A stretch of 64,000 nucleotides of DNA from Intestinimonas butyriciproducens (GCF_004154955.1 NZ_CP011524.1:1984001-2048000), one strand, 5' to 3'. Numbered from the stretch's first letter, positions 18,181 to 26,654 are shown. Numbers and translations are program-made. Notes: generated from the sequence alone by a model not told the origin.

Positions 18181-19389
18181 ATGCTGAAGGGAAAAACAGT
18201 ACTTTTGGGCGTGACCGGCGGGATCGCCTGCTATAAGGCGGCGGAGCTGGCCTCCGCCCTGGTTAAGCAGCACTGCAGCGTCCATGTGCTGATGACCGCC
18301 CACGCCACGGAGTTCATCACACCCCTCACGTTTGAATCGCTCACCGGAAACCGGTCCGTTGTGGACACCTTTGACCGAAATTATCCCCATCAGGTGGAGC
18401 ACATCGCTCTGGCGGATCAGGCCGATCTGGTGGTCATCGCTCCGGCCACGGCAAATGTGCTTGCCAAGCTGGCCCACGGTCTGGCGGACGATATGCTGAC
18501 CACCACGGTACTGGCCTGCGACTGCCCCAAGCTGGCCGCGCCGGCCATGAACACACGCATGTACGAAAATCCGGTGACGCAGGACAACCTGGACCTGCTG
18601 CGGCGCTACGGCTGGGAGATCATGGAACCTGCCAGCGGGCGGCTGGCCTGCGGCGCTGTGGGGCGGGGCAAGCTACCCGACCCGCAGGTCATGCTGGAAT
18701 CCGTTCTCCACGCCCTGTCCCACGAAAAGGACATGTGCGGGCTCCGGGTACTGGTCACCGCAGGGCCCACCCGGGAGGCGCTGGACCCCGTACGCTACCT
18801 CACCAACCACTCCACGGGACGGATGGGCTATGCCGTCGCCAGAGCCGCCGCCGCCCGCGGCGCCTCCGTGACCCTCGTCACCGGGCCCACGGAGCTCCCG
18901 CGCCCGGCCTATATGGAGGTCGTGGAGGTGACCTCCGCCCGAGAGATGTTCCAGGCGGTGACCGCCCTCTCGGCCTCCATGGATCTCATTATAAAGGCCG
19001 CCGCTGTGGCGGATTACCGTCCTCGCAGCGTAGCCGCGGACAAGATCAAAAAATCCGCCGAAGCGCGGGACCTCTCCCTGCCGCTGGAGCGCACCGACGA
19101 TATTTTGGGCTGGCTCGGCGAGCACCGCCGTCCCGGACAGCTCCTGTGCGGCTTCTCTATGGAGACCCGCGACCTCCTTGAAAATTCCCGGAAGAAGCTG
19201 GCGAAAAAGCACCTGGATCTGATCGCCGCCAACAACCTCAGGGAGGAGGGCGCGGGGTTTGGAACCGCCACCAACCTGCTCACCCTCATCACCGCGGAGC
19301 GGGAGATTCCCCTCCCGCTTCTCTCCAAGGACGAGGCCGCCCACAGGCTGCTGGACGAGCTTCTGGCCCTGAGGAGCACCCGGACTTAG
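18181..19389 (+). CDS. coaBC: Bifunctional phosphopantothenoylcysteine decarboxylase/synthetase
   Basis: The 402-residue protein catalyses steps two and three of CoA synthesis from 4'-phosphopantothenate. The N-terminal CoaC flavoprotein half begins GKTVLLGVTGGIACYKAAEL and has the PAMNTRMYENP motif. The CoaB half starts near LRVLVTAGPTREALDPVRYL and contains KIKKSAEARDLSLPLERTDD. The length is standard. Divergence from the pantothenate uptake/kinase genes makes a compact CoA supply cluster. Confidence 0.97.
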   Translation: MLKGKTVLLGVTGGIACYKAAELASALVKQHCSVHVLMTAHATEFITPLTFESLTGNRSVVDTFDRNYPHQVEHIALADQADLVVIAPATANVLAKLAHGLADDMLTTTVLACDCPKLAAPAMNTRMYENPVTQDNLDLLRRYGWEIMEPASGRLACGAVGRGKLPDPQVMLESVLHALSHEKDMCGLRVLVTAGPTREALDPVRYLTNHSTGRMGYAVARAAAARGASVTLVTGPTELPRPAYMEVVEVTSAREMFQAVTALSASMDLIIKAAAVADYRPRSVAADKIKKSAEARDLSLPLERTDDILGWLGEHRRPGQLLCGFSMETRDLLENSRKKLAKKHLDLIAANNLREEGAGFGTATNLLTLITAEREIPLPLLSKDEAAHRLLDELLALRSTRT

Positions 19390-19567
19390 CCCCGGTCACC
19401 AGCCCCAGCGTCAGGACGTTCTCCCGGCCTTTCCACGGGATCCGCTCTCAAGTCCGCAGGCTTTTGTTCCTCTTTTTTGTGTAATATCCTCGTTGCAATT
19501 CTGTACCGCCGTGGTAAAATGGGTGTTTGTCGATTGATTGCAAGACAGCAGGATAGGAGGAACTTTC

Positions 19568-20929
19568 ATGCTGGAACAGGTTGCAGTTCAGACGGACGTC
19601 CGCCCACCGCTTTTTTCCGGCAGTGCGCTGCGGCGGCTGATCATCCCTCTTGTCATTGAACAGTTTCTGGCCATGACCATCGGTATGGCCGACACGATGA
19701 TGGTGACCTCGGTGGGCGAACACGCCGTCTCTGGCGTGTCCCTAGTGGACAACATCAGCATCCTGCTCATCAATATTTTCTCCGCCCTGGCCACCGGCGG
19801 CGCGGTGGTGGCCGCGCAATACCTGGGGTCCCGGGATGAGCCCAACGCCTGCGCTGCCGCCAAGCAGCTTTTTTATGCCATTGCGGCTCTCTCCACTGCT
19901 ATGATGGCCGTCTGCCTCCTTTTCCGCGAACCCATCCTGCGGCTGGTCTTCGGAACGCTGGATGACGACGTGATGACCGCCGCCATGACCTACTTTCTTC
20001 TCACCGCCATCTCTTATCCCTTCCTCGCCGTCTACAACGCCGGGGCCGCCCTGTTCCGTTCCATGGGCAACAGCAAGGTCTCCATGTTCGCCTCCCTCCT
20101 CATGAATATCGTCAACATCGGTCTCAACGCCGCGCTCATCTACGGTGTGGGCATCGGTGTGGCGGGCGCCGGTTTTGGCACCCTGGCCTCCCGCCTGGTG
20201 GGCGCGCTTCTCATGACCTGGCTCATTTGCCAGCCCCACAACCCCATCCATATCTCCGGACTGTTCCGCCCGGAATTTCAGAATCAGTTGGTCAAAAAGA
20301 TTCTCCGCATCGGCGTCCCCAACGGCATGGAAAATGGTATGTTCCAGGTCGGGAAGCTGATGGTGCTGGGGCTGGTCACTCCCCTGGGCACTTCCGCCAC
20401 CGCTGCCAACGCCATTGCCAACAGCGTGGCCGCCATGGTCAATGTCCCGGGCAACGCCGTGTCCCTGTCTTTGATCACTGTGGTCGGCCAGTGTATGGGG
20501 GCGGGCGACTCCAGGCAGGCCGTGGGCTATACCAGGAAGCTCATGACCATCGTCTATCTGTCCATGGGCGCGCTGAGCCTGTCCCTCTTCTTTGCCGCAG
20601 GCCCGGTGGTGTCCTTTTTCGGGCTTACGCCTGCCGCCGCCCGGATGGCCGTGGAGGTCCTCCGCTGGTGCTCGGTCTTCACCGCTGTTTTCTGGCCTAT
20701 GTCCTTTGTTCTGCCCAACGCCCTCCGCGCCGCCGGAGACGCCAGATTCACCATGATCGTCTCCATGTTCTCCATGTGGGTGTTCCGGGTGGGTTTTTCC
20801 TATCTGTTGGTGCCCTATATTGGTCTGCTGGGTGTGTGGATCGCCATGTTCATCGACTGGGTCCTCCGCACCGCCGTGTTTCTTTTCCGCTTCCTCCGTG
20901 GGCGCTGGAAGACCAAAACCGTGATTTAA
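19568..20929 (+). CDS. MATE family efflux transporter
   Basis: The 453-residue protein has twelve predicted helices in two similar halves. Motifs include ADTMMVTSVGEHAVSGVSLV in helix 2 and GMENGMFQVGKLMVLGLVT at the start of the second half. It should export drugs or metabolites using a cation gradient. The ATG at 19568 is eight bases after AGGAGG. A putative promoter TTGCAA-16-TAAAAT lies at 19493-19520. Confidence 0.93.
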   Translation: MLEQVAVQTDVRPPLFSGSALRRLIIPLVIEQFLAMTIGMADTMMVTSVGEHAVSGVSLVDNISILLINIFSALATGGAVVAAQYLGSRDEPNACAAAKQLFYAIAALSTAMMAVCLLFREPILRLVFGTLDDDVMTAAMTYFLLTAISYPFLAVYNAGAALFRSMGNSKVSMFASLLMNIVNIGLNAALIYGVGIGVAGAGFGTLASRLVGALLMTWLICQPHNPIHISGLFRPEFQNQLVKKILRIGVPNGMENGMFQVGKLMVLGLVTPLGTSATAANAIANSVAAMVNVPGNAVSLSLITVVGQCMGAGDSRQAVGYTRKLMTIVYLSMGALSLSLFFAAGPVVSFFGLTPAAARMAVEVLRWCSVFTAVFWPMSFVLPNALRAAGDARFTMIVSMFSMWVFRVGFSYLLVPYIGLLGVWIAMFIDWVLRTAVFLFRFLRGRWKTKTVI

Positions 20930-20940
20930 GCGCACGCTCT

Positions 20941-20976
20941 AAAAACGGGACCGGCCACTGCCGGTCCCGTTTTTTC
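20941..20976 (+). terminator. Terminator after the MATE gene
   Basis: Stem AAAAACGGGACCGG / CCGGTCCCGTTTTT with a 6-base loop and a T run. Confidence 0.92.
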
Positions 20977-21087
20977 TCTCTGCCGCTTGCAATCCCCCGC
21001 CATATCTGCTACCCTTACGAGGTGTGGATTGGTTGAGCGGTCTCAGTGGGAAGAGATCGCGCCATCAAAGAGAAGGAGATTCGTCAC

Positions 21088-21438
21088 ATGCAGTATATGG
21101 ATTTCAGCCTCCTCCTGTACATCGGGATGTTGGCAATGGGCGTTCTCGTGGGCTCCCGCAAATCGGTGCGGAGCCGGGAACTTCCCTGGCTCGGAAGGGT
21201 GCAGTTTGTGGCCCTCATTGCTCTGATCGCCGTTCTCGGCGTGGAGATCGGTGCGGATGACAAGGTGATCTCCTCCCTGGGGGAGATCGGGCTCTCCGCC
21301 CTGATCATCACCGTTTTTGCCCTGGCCGGCTCTATCTTGTGTGTCTCTCTGGTCCGCCGACTCCTGAAGCTGGACCGGGAAGGCCGTACCGCCGCGCAGA
21401 AGCGGACCAACTGTGAACAGGAGGAGGGCAAGCTATGA
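21088..21438 (+). CDS. LysO-type transporter, small N-terminal-domain subunit
   Basis: The 116-residue protein has three membrane helices and the segment IGMLAMGVLVGSR, then RVQFVALIALIAVLGVEIGA, matching the N-terminal half of the LysO (YbjE) lysine exporter. The ATG at 21088 is nine bases after AAGGAG. It overlaps the next gene by ATGA, so the full transporter is probably assembled from two polypeptides. Confidence 0.8.
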   Translation: MQYMDFSLLLYIGMLAMGVLVGSRKSVRSRELPWLGRVQFVALIALIAVLGVEIGADDKVISSLGEIGLSALIITVFALAGSILCVSLVRRLLKLDREGRTAAQKRTNCEQEEGKL

Positions 21439-22028
21439 CTAAGTGGATCATCGGCGCCGTTGTCGGCGGCATTCTGGCCGGGTACTTCTTTGTTCCCGAG
21501 GCCCTGGCCGCCCACTGTGGCACCTTTATTACCGTGGGACTCTGTCTGATCCTCTTTCTGGTGGGTGTGGACATGGGGAGGCAGGGCAACGTCTGGCGGG
21601 ATATCAGGGCCGCCGGCTTTAAGGTCCTTCTGATCCCTGTCGCTGTAGCCGTGGGGACCATCGGCTTTGCCGCCGTAAGCAGCCTTTTCCTGCCCCTCAC
21701 CGCCCAGGAGGCCATGGCCGCCAGCGCCGGTTTCGGCTGGTATTCCCTGGCCCCCATGCTCCTCTCCTCCTATTCGGCCACCCTCTCCGCCGTGGCTTTT
21801 CTCTCCAATGTCATGCGGGAGGTGGGTTCCATCCTTCTCATTCCCATCGTTGCCCAGCGCCTGGGCTTCATTGAATGTGTCGCCCTGCCCGGCGCCGCGG
21901 CGATGGACACCGTTCTGCCCGTTGTGGTGGGTTCCACTCACGAGCGTATCACCATCTACTCCTTTGTCTCCGGCGTCATTCTCTCCTTTGCCGTACCAGT
22001 GCTTGTCCCTCTGATCATGCAGCTTTGA
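21435..22028 (+). CDS. LysO-type transporter, C-terminal-domain subunit
   Basis: The 197-residue protein has about five to six helices. The motif SAGFGWYSLAPMLLSSYSAT and the later LPGAAAMDTVLPVVVG belong to the core half of LysO. Lysine export is known for fused LysO of Enterobacteria; a split version with the same substrate is inferred. No lysine riboswitch is visible upstream of the pair. Confidence 0.8.
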   Translation: MTKWIIGAVVGGILAGYFFVPEALAAHCGTFITVGLCLILFLVGVDMGRQGNVWRDIRAAGFKVLLIPVAVAVGTIGFAAVSSLFLPLTAQEAMAASAGFGWYSLAPMLLSSYSATLSAVAFLSNVMREVGSILLIPIVAQRLGFIECVALPGAAAMDTVLPVVVGSTHERITIYSFVSGVILSFAVPVLVPLIMQL

Positions 22029-22131
22029 CGTGTGAAAATCGTTCCGTCGCGGCAGAGGCATCCCTGGACCTCCGCAATAACGACACACAGGCCGAACGTT
22101 TTTGCCCCTCGCTTCGTGCGCATCCGATCTC

Positions 22132-22169
22132 AAAAAGAAACACCAACTGACAGGCTGGCGTTTCTTTTT
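22132..22169 (+). terminator. Hairpin with flanking A and T runs after the LysO genes
   Basis: AAAAAGAAAC...GTTTCTTTTT with an interior CCA/TGG pair; a plausible terminator for the LysO pair. Confidence 0.6.
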
Positions 22170-22300
22170 GTTCTTAACGGGCCAATCGCTGTTCTCCAGC
22201 CGTGAAAAATCGCTGCTGAAGGCAAGCCTTGTCAAATGCGCCCCCGGCAGAATGGCCGATACCAGAGGAGGCGTAAGGATGCCTTTCATGGAGAGAGAAA

Positions 22301-22336
22301 AGCTCGTTTCAAGCGATATATCGCTTGAAACGAGCT
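22301..22336. repeat. 36-bp perfect palindrome
   Basis: AGCTCGTTTCAAGCGATA (22301-22318) is followed directly by its exact reverse complement (22319-22336), with no spacer. No T run follows, so it is not an ordinary terminator. The whole stretch 22029-22430 holds no convincing gene. Confidence 0.9.
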
Positions 22337-22430
22337 GGAAGAGCGGCCGCAAAGTCAAAGCCTAAGGGAGCGGGTTCGACTTTGACCACAGGAAAAGGGA
22401 GCGGGCCGATGCGTTCTTTTTGTTCCGAGG

Positions 22431-22469
22431 ATAAAAAGACGTCGGAGCAAAGCGGAGTTTGCCCCGACG
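22431..22469 (-). terminator. Native terminator of the interrupted tRNA-Thr gene
   Basis: On the minus strand CGTCGGGGCAAA...TTTGCTCCGACG is followed by TCTTTTT, directly after the tRNA 3' half. Confidence 0.8.
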
Positions 22470-22519
22470 TGGAGCTACTGGTCAGATTTGAACTGACGAC
22501 CTGCGCATTACGAGTGCGC
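22470..22519 (-). pseudogene. 3' half of host tRNA-Thr(CGU), cut by the prophage
   Basis: On the minus strand this gives anticodon loop CTCGTAA, the 3' anticodon stem TGCGC, a T-arm GTCAG-TTCAAAT-CTGAC, the acceptor strand CAGTAGC and TCCA. The 5' half is missing here and is found at 50115-50153. Joined, the two halves make a perfect cloverleaf. Confidence 0.92.
22506..22519. other. attL core
   Basis: CATTACGAGTGCGC, identical to 50115-50128; lies in the anticodon stem and loop of the interrupted tRNA-Thr. Confidence 0.9.
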
Positions 22520-22632
22520 CTAACTATGTTTTTTCTATATTCGTCTGTAGCCGCAAAGCCTTGTACTGCATAAGTTTTTCGGTTCCTCTGTTTCGCGTTG
22601 GCCCGCCGATTTATCTTAATTTTGATGCGCAC

Positions 22633-22653
22633 AAGCATCAAATAAGCACCAAA
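22633..22653. other. Putative integrase arm-type sites, left end
   Basis: AAGCATCAAA and AAGCACCAAA start 11 bp apart. The same pair, both AAGCACCAAA and with the same spacing, occurs at 50012-50032 near the other end. This is the pattern expected for tyrosine-integrase arm sites. Confidence 0.55.
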
Positions 22654-22700
22654 AAAACGGTCCCAAGGGCCCCCACGAGAACGAGGGAGTCTCTGGGACC
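22650..22700 (-). terminator. Terminator at the end of the late operon
   Basis: GGTCCCAGAG...TTGGGACC on the minus strand followed by GTTTTTTT. Confidence 0.75.
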
Positions 22701-22778
22701 CGCCCTTAACCCAGCTCACTCTTTTTTCTTCACCCCCGCCATCCATATAGATAATATAATTTTGTGCTCGCAAAGTAG

Positions 22779-22815
22779 CCCCCACCACCCCCTACTGGGG
22801 TGGCGGGGGCTTTCT
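22779..22815 (-). terminator. GC-rich hairpin after the lysis genes
   Basis: AGCCCCCGCCACCCC / GGGGTGGTGGGGGCT hairpin directly after the XhlA-like gene, without a clear T run. Confidence 0.6.
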
Positions 22816-22819
22816 TCGA

Positions 22820-23113
22820 CTATCTCACGATCTGTGCCGCAAGGAATCCCACAGCGCCCGAGACGGCCAGCCAAATGAGCTTGTCCACGATACCGTCCCA
22901 GCGCTTGGCGGGCCTCTCGGTGAGAGCCTTCACGTCGCTCTTAATCTCCTTCACGTCGGTCTCCACCGTCTCCTGCCGTGTCGCCAACACCTCCACGGAG
23001 GACACCAGCTTGTCCAGGTTGTCCTGTCGCTCCTCCACCTTGTCCAGCCGGTGGGTGTTCGATTTGCTCCGCTGATCAATTTCGGCCACCTTGACCGCGA
23101 TGTCCTCCGCCAT
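22820..23113 (-). CDS. XhlA-like phage lysis-associated protein
   Basis: The 97-residue protein has a long coiled coil (ALATRQETVETDVKEIKSD region) and one C-terminal membrane helix (LIWLAVSGAVGFLAAQIV). This topology is that of the XhlA/hemolysin-XhlA family which assists holin-endolysin lysis in PBSX-like phages. It is the last gene of the late operon, next to holin and amidase. Confidence 0.75.
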   Translation of the reverse strand: MAEDIAVKVAEIDQRSKSNTHRLDKVEERQDNLDKLVSSVEVLATRQETVETDVKEIKSDVKALTERPAKRWDGIVDKLIWLAVSGAVGFLAAQIVR

Positions 23114-23116
23114 GGC

Positions 23117-23365
23117 TTACTCCTCCCTGGCCCTGATTTCGTCCTTCAGGGCGTCCCCCGCAAGGGCGGCCTGTGTAAAGCTGTTGTTCTTCCACCACGC
23201 CGCCAGGGAGGCGGCTATGGTCCAGCCGGTGGCGATGAGGGTGTTGACGTCCTCGTCCGCGATGGGGATGGTCTGGACGCCCAGCATGCTCAGCACCTGG
23301 TTGACCAGGGCCAGCAGCAGTACAACGGTCCGGGCAATCGTGCCCGCGCTGATCTTGTTGGTCAT
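23117..23365 (-). CDS. Phage holin
   Basis: The 82-residue protein has two hydrophobic stretches (TIARTVVLLLALVNQVLSML and TLIATGWTIAASLAAWW) and a charged tail (ALKDEIRAREE), as in the phi-LC3 holin family, including the typical NQ and NN positions. GGAGAGGAG precedes the ATG at 23365. It should permeabilise the membrane so that the adjacent amidase reaches the wall. Confidence 0.85.
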   Translation of the reverse strand: MTNKISAGTIARTVVLLLALVNQVLSMLGVQTIPIADEDVNTLIATGWTIAASLAAWWKNNSFTQAALAGDALKDEIRAREE

Positions 23366-23381
23366 GATAAGTACTCCTCTC

Positions 23382-24185
23382 CTAATTTGCCGCGGCCAGC
23401 TTTTGCAGCAGGGCCGCCCCGTATTTGTACGCCTCCAGGTAGTCCATGGTCTCGTCGGCCAGCCCGAAGCGCGCCTGTACCGTCTGCCGGTTCGTCTTTG
23501 CACACGGCCCTCCCTCGCACAACACCAGGAATGCCTCCCAGGTCCCGCTTGTGTGCCGGATGGTGTACGGACAGTCCTTGCCGTTCCAGTGATTGTGCTG
23601 GACCACATGACCGATGGGGATACCATGCTCCTCCATCAGCAGCCGCACCAGCGAGGCCGCGTTTTCTCTGGCCTTGGCAAAGTCGCCGTCCGCGTTGACG
23701 CAGATTTCGACCCCAATGCTCCGGGCGTTGCCGGTCCCCTTGGAGCCGTCCCCCGCGTGGTAGGCCGTCTCGCCGTCGGACAGATGCTGCACAATAGCGT
23801 GGTCGTCCACCGTGTAGTGCCAGCTCACCAGAGCGGCCTCTCCGGCGGCGCTGTTCAGGTAGGAGGCATGGGCCGCCGCGTCGGCGCCCCTGGCCGCGTT
23901 GCCAGTCTCATGGATAGTAATGTAGCCGCACGGGTTGACGCCGCCCGGGCGGTTCTTCCGCCCGGCGTCGATGTACCGCGCCTGGATGCGCAGGCCGTTG
24001 TCTGTGACTCGCTGCGCGGCCTCCACAGCCTCCAGATAGTCCAGACTGACCCAGCCCTTCTCCGTCTGTCCCCAGCCGTCCCGTGTGGCCGTGACCGTCA
24101 CCACAGTGCCCTGCGCGTAAGCGCCGACCTTGGAATAGCCCGTTCCGGGGCCGCTGCGGATGTTCACGCCCACCGAGGGCGTCAC
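23382..24185 (-). CDS. N-acetylmuramoyl-L-alanine amidase (endolysin) with N-terminal SH3 domain
   Basis: The frame from GTG 24185 gives 267 residues. An SH3-type domain comes first (VNIRSGPGTGYSKVGAYAQG), then an amidase_2 catalytic domain with zinc ligands in ITIHETGN, the central WHYTVDD and QHNHWNGKDCPYTIR. It cleaves peptidoglycan during lysis. The start is uncertain: the frame stays open upstream (with KAISEAYQV before the GTG) and a good GGAGGAG lies 25 bases before, without an ATG. The original N-terminus may have been altered by the repeat-like insert at 24260-24345. Confidence 0.88.
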   Translation of the reverse strand: MTPSVGVNIRSGPGTGYSKVGAYAQGTVVTVTATRDGWGQTEKGWVSLDYLEAVEAAQRVTDNGLRIQARYIDAGRKNRPGGVNPCGYITIHETGNAARGADAAAHASYLNSAAGEAALVSWHYTVDDHAIVQHLSDGETAYHAGDGSKGTGNARSIGVEICVNADGDFAKARENAASLVRLLMEEHGIPIGHVVQHNHWNGKDCPYTIRHTSGTWEAFLVLCEGGPCAKTNRQTVQARFGLADETMDYLEAYKYGAALLQKLAAAN

Positions 24186-24199
24186 CTGGTATGCTTCGC

Positions 24200-24439
24200 T
24201 TATTGCCTTCTCCTCCTTGCCGTCCTCACCGACTTCGCATCCTTCGCTCCGCCCTCCCGGGCAGGTCTCATCCGCTCCGTCGTTCCTCCTCTCCCCATCC
24301 GACCCGCTGCCGTCGTGCTCGGATGGGGCCCTCCCTTGCGTTTGTAGACTAAAATCAGATTCTGGCTCGGGTCCCGGCCCTGCGCCATATCCCCAGTCGA
24401 TCTGTTGTAATAGTTCACCTTGCGTCCACCGTCGCCCAT
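24200..24439 (-). CDS. Small phage protein, C-terminus possibly altered
   Basis: The frame encodes 79 residues beginning MGDGGRKVNYYNRSTGDMAQ. The first 35 residues read like a normal phage protein. The remainder is arginine-rich and translated through a GC-rich hairpin segment (24284-24333) that resembles other spacer inserts in this prophage, so the true end may be lost. I recognise no family. Confidence 0.35.
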   Translation of the reverse strand: MGDGGRKVNYYNRSTGDMAQGRDPSQNLILVYKRKGGPHPSTTAAGRMGRGGTTERMRPAREGGAKDAKSVRTARRRRQ

Positions 24440-24463
24440 GATGAAATCAGATCATCCCAGGCT

Positions 24464-24544
24464 CTAAACGGTGTTCTGCGGCTCCACCTGATTGACTTCG
24501 GCGATGTCCATGATCTCGTTGATGTACTCGTACAGATGCTTCAT
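24464..24544 (-). CDS. Very small phage ORF
   Basis: A 26-residue frame (MKHLYEYINEIMDIAEVNQV then EPQNTV) is preceded by AAAGGA and sits between the XkdX-like gene and the next ORF in the same operon. No family is recognised. Confidence 0.45.
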   Translation of the reverse strand: MKHLYEYINEIMDIAEVNQVEPQNTV

Positions 24545-24575
24545 AATAATTTTCCTTTCCGGCCAAGTTGGCCTG

Positions 24576-24692
24576 TCACATATGGATAATCTCTTCCGCC
24601 TGATCGGCAGTGATCCACTTCGGGGCCATGAAGCACACCTGCTCCGCCGTCAGACGGCCCAGACGATACTGAATGCGGATAAACTCAACCAT
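24576..24692 (-). CDS. XkdX-family phage protein
   Basis: The 38-residue protein MVEFIRIQYRLGRLTAEQVC, ending PKWITADQAEEIIHM, fits the XkdX family encoded near the tail-fibre and lysis genes of PBSX-like phages. Its ATG overlaps the preceding stop (ATGGTTGA). The function is unknown. Confidence 0.75.
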   Translation of the reverse strand: MVEFIRIQYRLGRLTAEQVCFMAPKWITADQAEEIIHM

Positions 24693-24855
24693 CGCCTGTC
24701 CCTCCCATCATCAGCCCCAGCATGGCCGCCTCCAGCGCGGAGAGCCGTTCCGTCACTGTGGGCGAGATGGGGGGCTGGGCCTGTCCCATGGCCTCCAGCT
24801 CCGCGAGTTCTTCTGCTGTGGCGTCGCGGTAGATGCCGTTATCATAAACCCTCAC
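24685..24855 (-). CDS. Small phage protein upstream of the XkdX-like gene
   Basis: A GTG start preceded by GGAGG gives 56 residues (VRVYDNGIYRDATAEELAEL onward, with an LSALEAAMLGLMMG helix near the end). Similar short proteins often precede XkdX in clostridial phages. It overlaps both neighbours tightly, supporting it as a real gene of the operon. The role is unknown. Confidence 0.65.
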   Translation of the reverse strand: MRVYDNGIYRDATAEELAELEAMGQAQPPISPTVTERLSALEAAMLGLMMGGTGDG

Positions 24856-24866
24856 GTGCTTCCCTC

Positions 24867-26159
24867 CTATCTTGCCAAAATGCGAACTTTTACCGTGCCG
24901 GTTATGTCTGCTGCATTAAAATCCATGCGTAACTGCCCTGTAGGAACTCCTATTTTCCCGTACCGGGTTCCTCCGTTGGTTGGCCCCAGGTGTGCCCCAA
25001 ACAGAATATCAGTTGTGGCAGTTGACAAATATTCCGCAAAAGACCCGTCGCCAAATAATGTAACGTGGAATAGATATTGCTTCATAGTGTTCGCAGGAAC
25101 AACCCCCGGATAAAAAGCGACTTGTATCCCATCCACCGTAATGCTGGATGGCTGGTATTGTTTCGTATTAGCTGGGCATTCCACTGCGCACATCATCTCT
25201 TTGTATGTGCTCAACTGATGGGTTAGCGTAAGTTGGACACTTCCTACCCCGGCAGAATCGAGCACGATCCCATCATTGCGCAAGAGCTCTGTCCACTCTC
25301 CGCCCCCACCCGGCGCGCTCACCTTGCCCCACGCTCCGTCCACCACGCCCGCATACATGCCGTTGTCCTCTGCGGTCACCGTGGGGAGGCCGACGCCATC
25401 CGCACCTGCGGGACCCTGCGGGCCGGTGTCTCCGGTGTCACCTTTGGGCCCTTGCGGGCCTTGTGGCCCCGTCTCGCCCTGGATGCCCTGTAGACCCTGC
25501 TCTCCTGGATCTCCCTTCTCTCCCTGGGGACCGGCGGGACCGATAGGTCCCTGTTCTCCTCTGGGACCGGTCGCCGATACGCCGGTATCCACGCCGCCGA
25601 CGACCCAATTCCCATCGGGCCCAATGTTGGGGGCCGCCCCGCCGGAGTAGACACCGGTATCCTGATACGCCCCGCTCTCCAGGTCCCACACCATCCACGT
25701 CTGATCCCCGGACAGCTTGGGCGGGTGGACCGCCGCCGCTTCCGCCCGGTCTGCGGCGGCCACTGCGTCGGCCTTGGCCTGCGTGACCCTGGCCTCCATC
25801 TGGGCAAGCTCCGAGGGCTCGACGCTCGGAAATGCCTCCGCAGCGTTGATGCTCCCGCTCACCAGCAGTTCAAACTGGTTGCTGTGGGCCACCGTATCCC
25901 CTTTGAGCCCCCGGAGCTGACAGCGGTACAGCCCGTCGGAGGCCAGGATATCCCGCGTGAGGTCCACCCACAGCACGTCCCCGGTCCGCTCCAGGTCCAC
26001 CACGTTCTTTACCTTCCCCAGAGCCATATCCAGCTTCACCGCCCACCCCGCGTCCAGGTCCGCGGCGATCTCCAGCCGCCGGTGCAGGTGGTCCGACTCG
26101 TAGCCGATCACACGATCTCCCAGATCCAGACTCACCCACCAGTTATCAAGCCTAATCAT
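24867..26159 (-). CDS. Phage tail fibre / baseplate protein with collagen-like repeat
   Basis: The 430-residue protein has an N-terminal baseplate-type domain, a helix rich in Ala ([20 protein letters not shown]), then about 20 Gly-X-Y triplets ([20 protein letters not shown] and onward, residues about 198-260), and a beta-rich C-terminal domain with notably lower GC. Collagen-like stalks form trimers and carry receptor-binding tips, so host recognition is the likely role. The ATG overlaps the stop of the preceding small gene (TGATG). Confidence 0.8.
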   Translation of the reverse strand: MIRLDNWWVSLDLGDRVIGYESDHLHRRLEIAADLDAGWAVKLDMALGKVKNVVDLERTGDVLWVDLTRDILASDGLYRCQLRGLKGDTVAHSNQFELLVSGSINAAEAFPSVEPSELAQMEARVTQAKADAVAAADRAEAAAVHPPKLSGDQTWMVWDLESGAYQDTGVYSGGAAPNIGPDGNWVVGGVDTGVSATGPRGEQGPIGPAGPQGEKGDPGEQGLQGIQGETGPQGPQGPKGDTGDTGPQGPAGADGVGLPTVTAEDNGMYAGVVDGAWGKVSAPGGGGEWTELLRNDGIVLDSAGVGSVQLTLTHQLSTYKEMMCAVECPANTKQYQPSSITVDGIQVAFYPGVVPANTMKQYLFHVTLFGDGSFAEYLSTATTDILFGAHLGPTNGGTRYGKIGVPTGQLRMDFNAADITGTVKVRILAR

Positions 26160-26266
26160 GCCTGCGCCTCCTCCAGCAGCGCCCGGACCTCTGCGCGCCA
26201 GCGCAGGGGCACGTCGTCGATGGTCTTTAAGCCCTTGCGGATCATGTCAACGTACAGCTTAGACAC
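26156..26266 (-). CDS. CD1375-family small phage protein
   Basis: From a GTG with GGGAGG upstream, 36 residues: [20 protein letters not shown], ending [15 protein letters not shown]. The pattern matches the CD1375 family found beside tail-fibre genes in clostridial phages. The function is unknown. Confidence 0.72.
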   Translation of the reverse strand: MSKLYVDMIRKGLKTIDDVPLRWRAEVRALLEEAQA

Positions 26267-26642
26267 TTGTCTCACCTCCCAGCAGCGCCTCGGCAAGCTC
26301 CGCGATGGCGAGCTGCGCTGCAGTGTTGTTGTCCTCGACCACCTGTGCCAGCTCCGCCACGGCAAGCTGGGTCTGGGTGAGCGCGTCCGGCTCCGGCTCG
26401 GGCTCAGGGGTGGGCTCCGGGACGGGGAGCTGTGTCAGGCAGATCGATCCGCCCGTCTGTCCCACCCGCAGCCAGTCGGCCACGGTATAGGAGGCCAGCA
26501 GGAAAGGCCCGTCCTCCAGCTCGGTCCACACCTCCAGGCTCTCTCCCAGTTCCACCGGCTCCGCCGTCTCCAGACATACCATCTGTGCGCCAGGGACAAA
26601 GGACAGCAGTTCCGCCTCCTGGCCATTGGTTTTTAAGATCAT
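26259..26642 (-). CDS. Phage structural-region protein with Pro-Glu linker
   Basis: The 127-residue protein has a beta-rich N-terminal part, a PEPTPEPEPEPD linker and a helical tail with repeated LAxAELAxx units (LAVAELAQVV, LAIAELAEAL). It lies in the fibre region and overlaps the next gene. No family is recognised with confidence. Confidence 0.65.
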   Translation of the reverse strand: MILKTNGQEAELLSFVPGAQMVCLETAEPVELGESLEVWTELEDGPFLLASYTVADWLRVGQTGGSICLTQLPVPEPTPEPEPEPDALTQTQLAVAELAQVVEDNNTAAQLAIAELAEALLGGETSV

Positions 26643-26654
26643 GCTCCACCCTCC

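Noticed and set aside
20977-21087. Possible lysine riboswitch before the LysO-type genes
   Set aside because: The gap is only about 110 bases and shows none of the L-box helices or conserved blocks.
22102-22365. Plus-strand ORF of 87 codons, and the very long minus-strand ORF 21084-22358 across the LysO genes
   Set aside because: The minus-strand frame is antisense to two clear membrane-protein genes. The plus-strand frame crosses a terminator-like hairpin and the 36-bp palindrome, and only its last 28 codons have a ribosome site.
23091-24347. Long plus-strand ORF over the lysis genes, and similar long ORFs opposite copA, metK, hppA and the MATE gene
   Set aside because: High GC leaves antisense frames open. 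Their translations are low-complexity and the opposite strand carries recognised genes.
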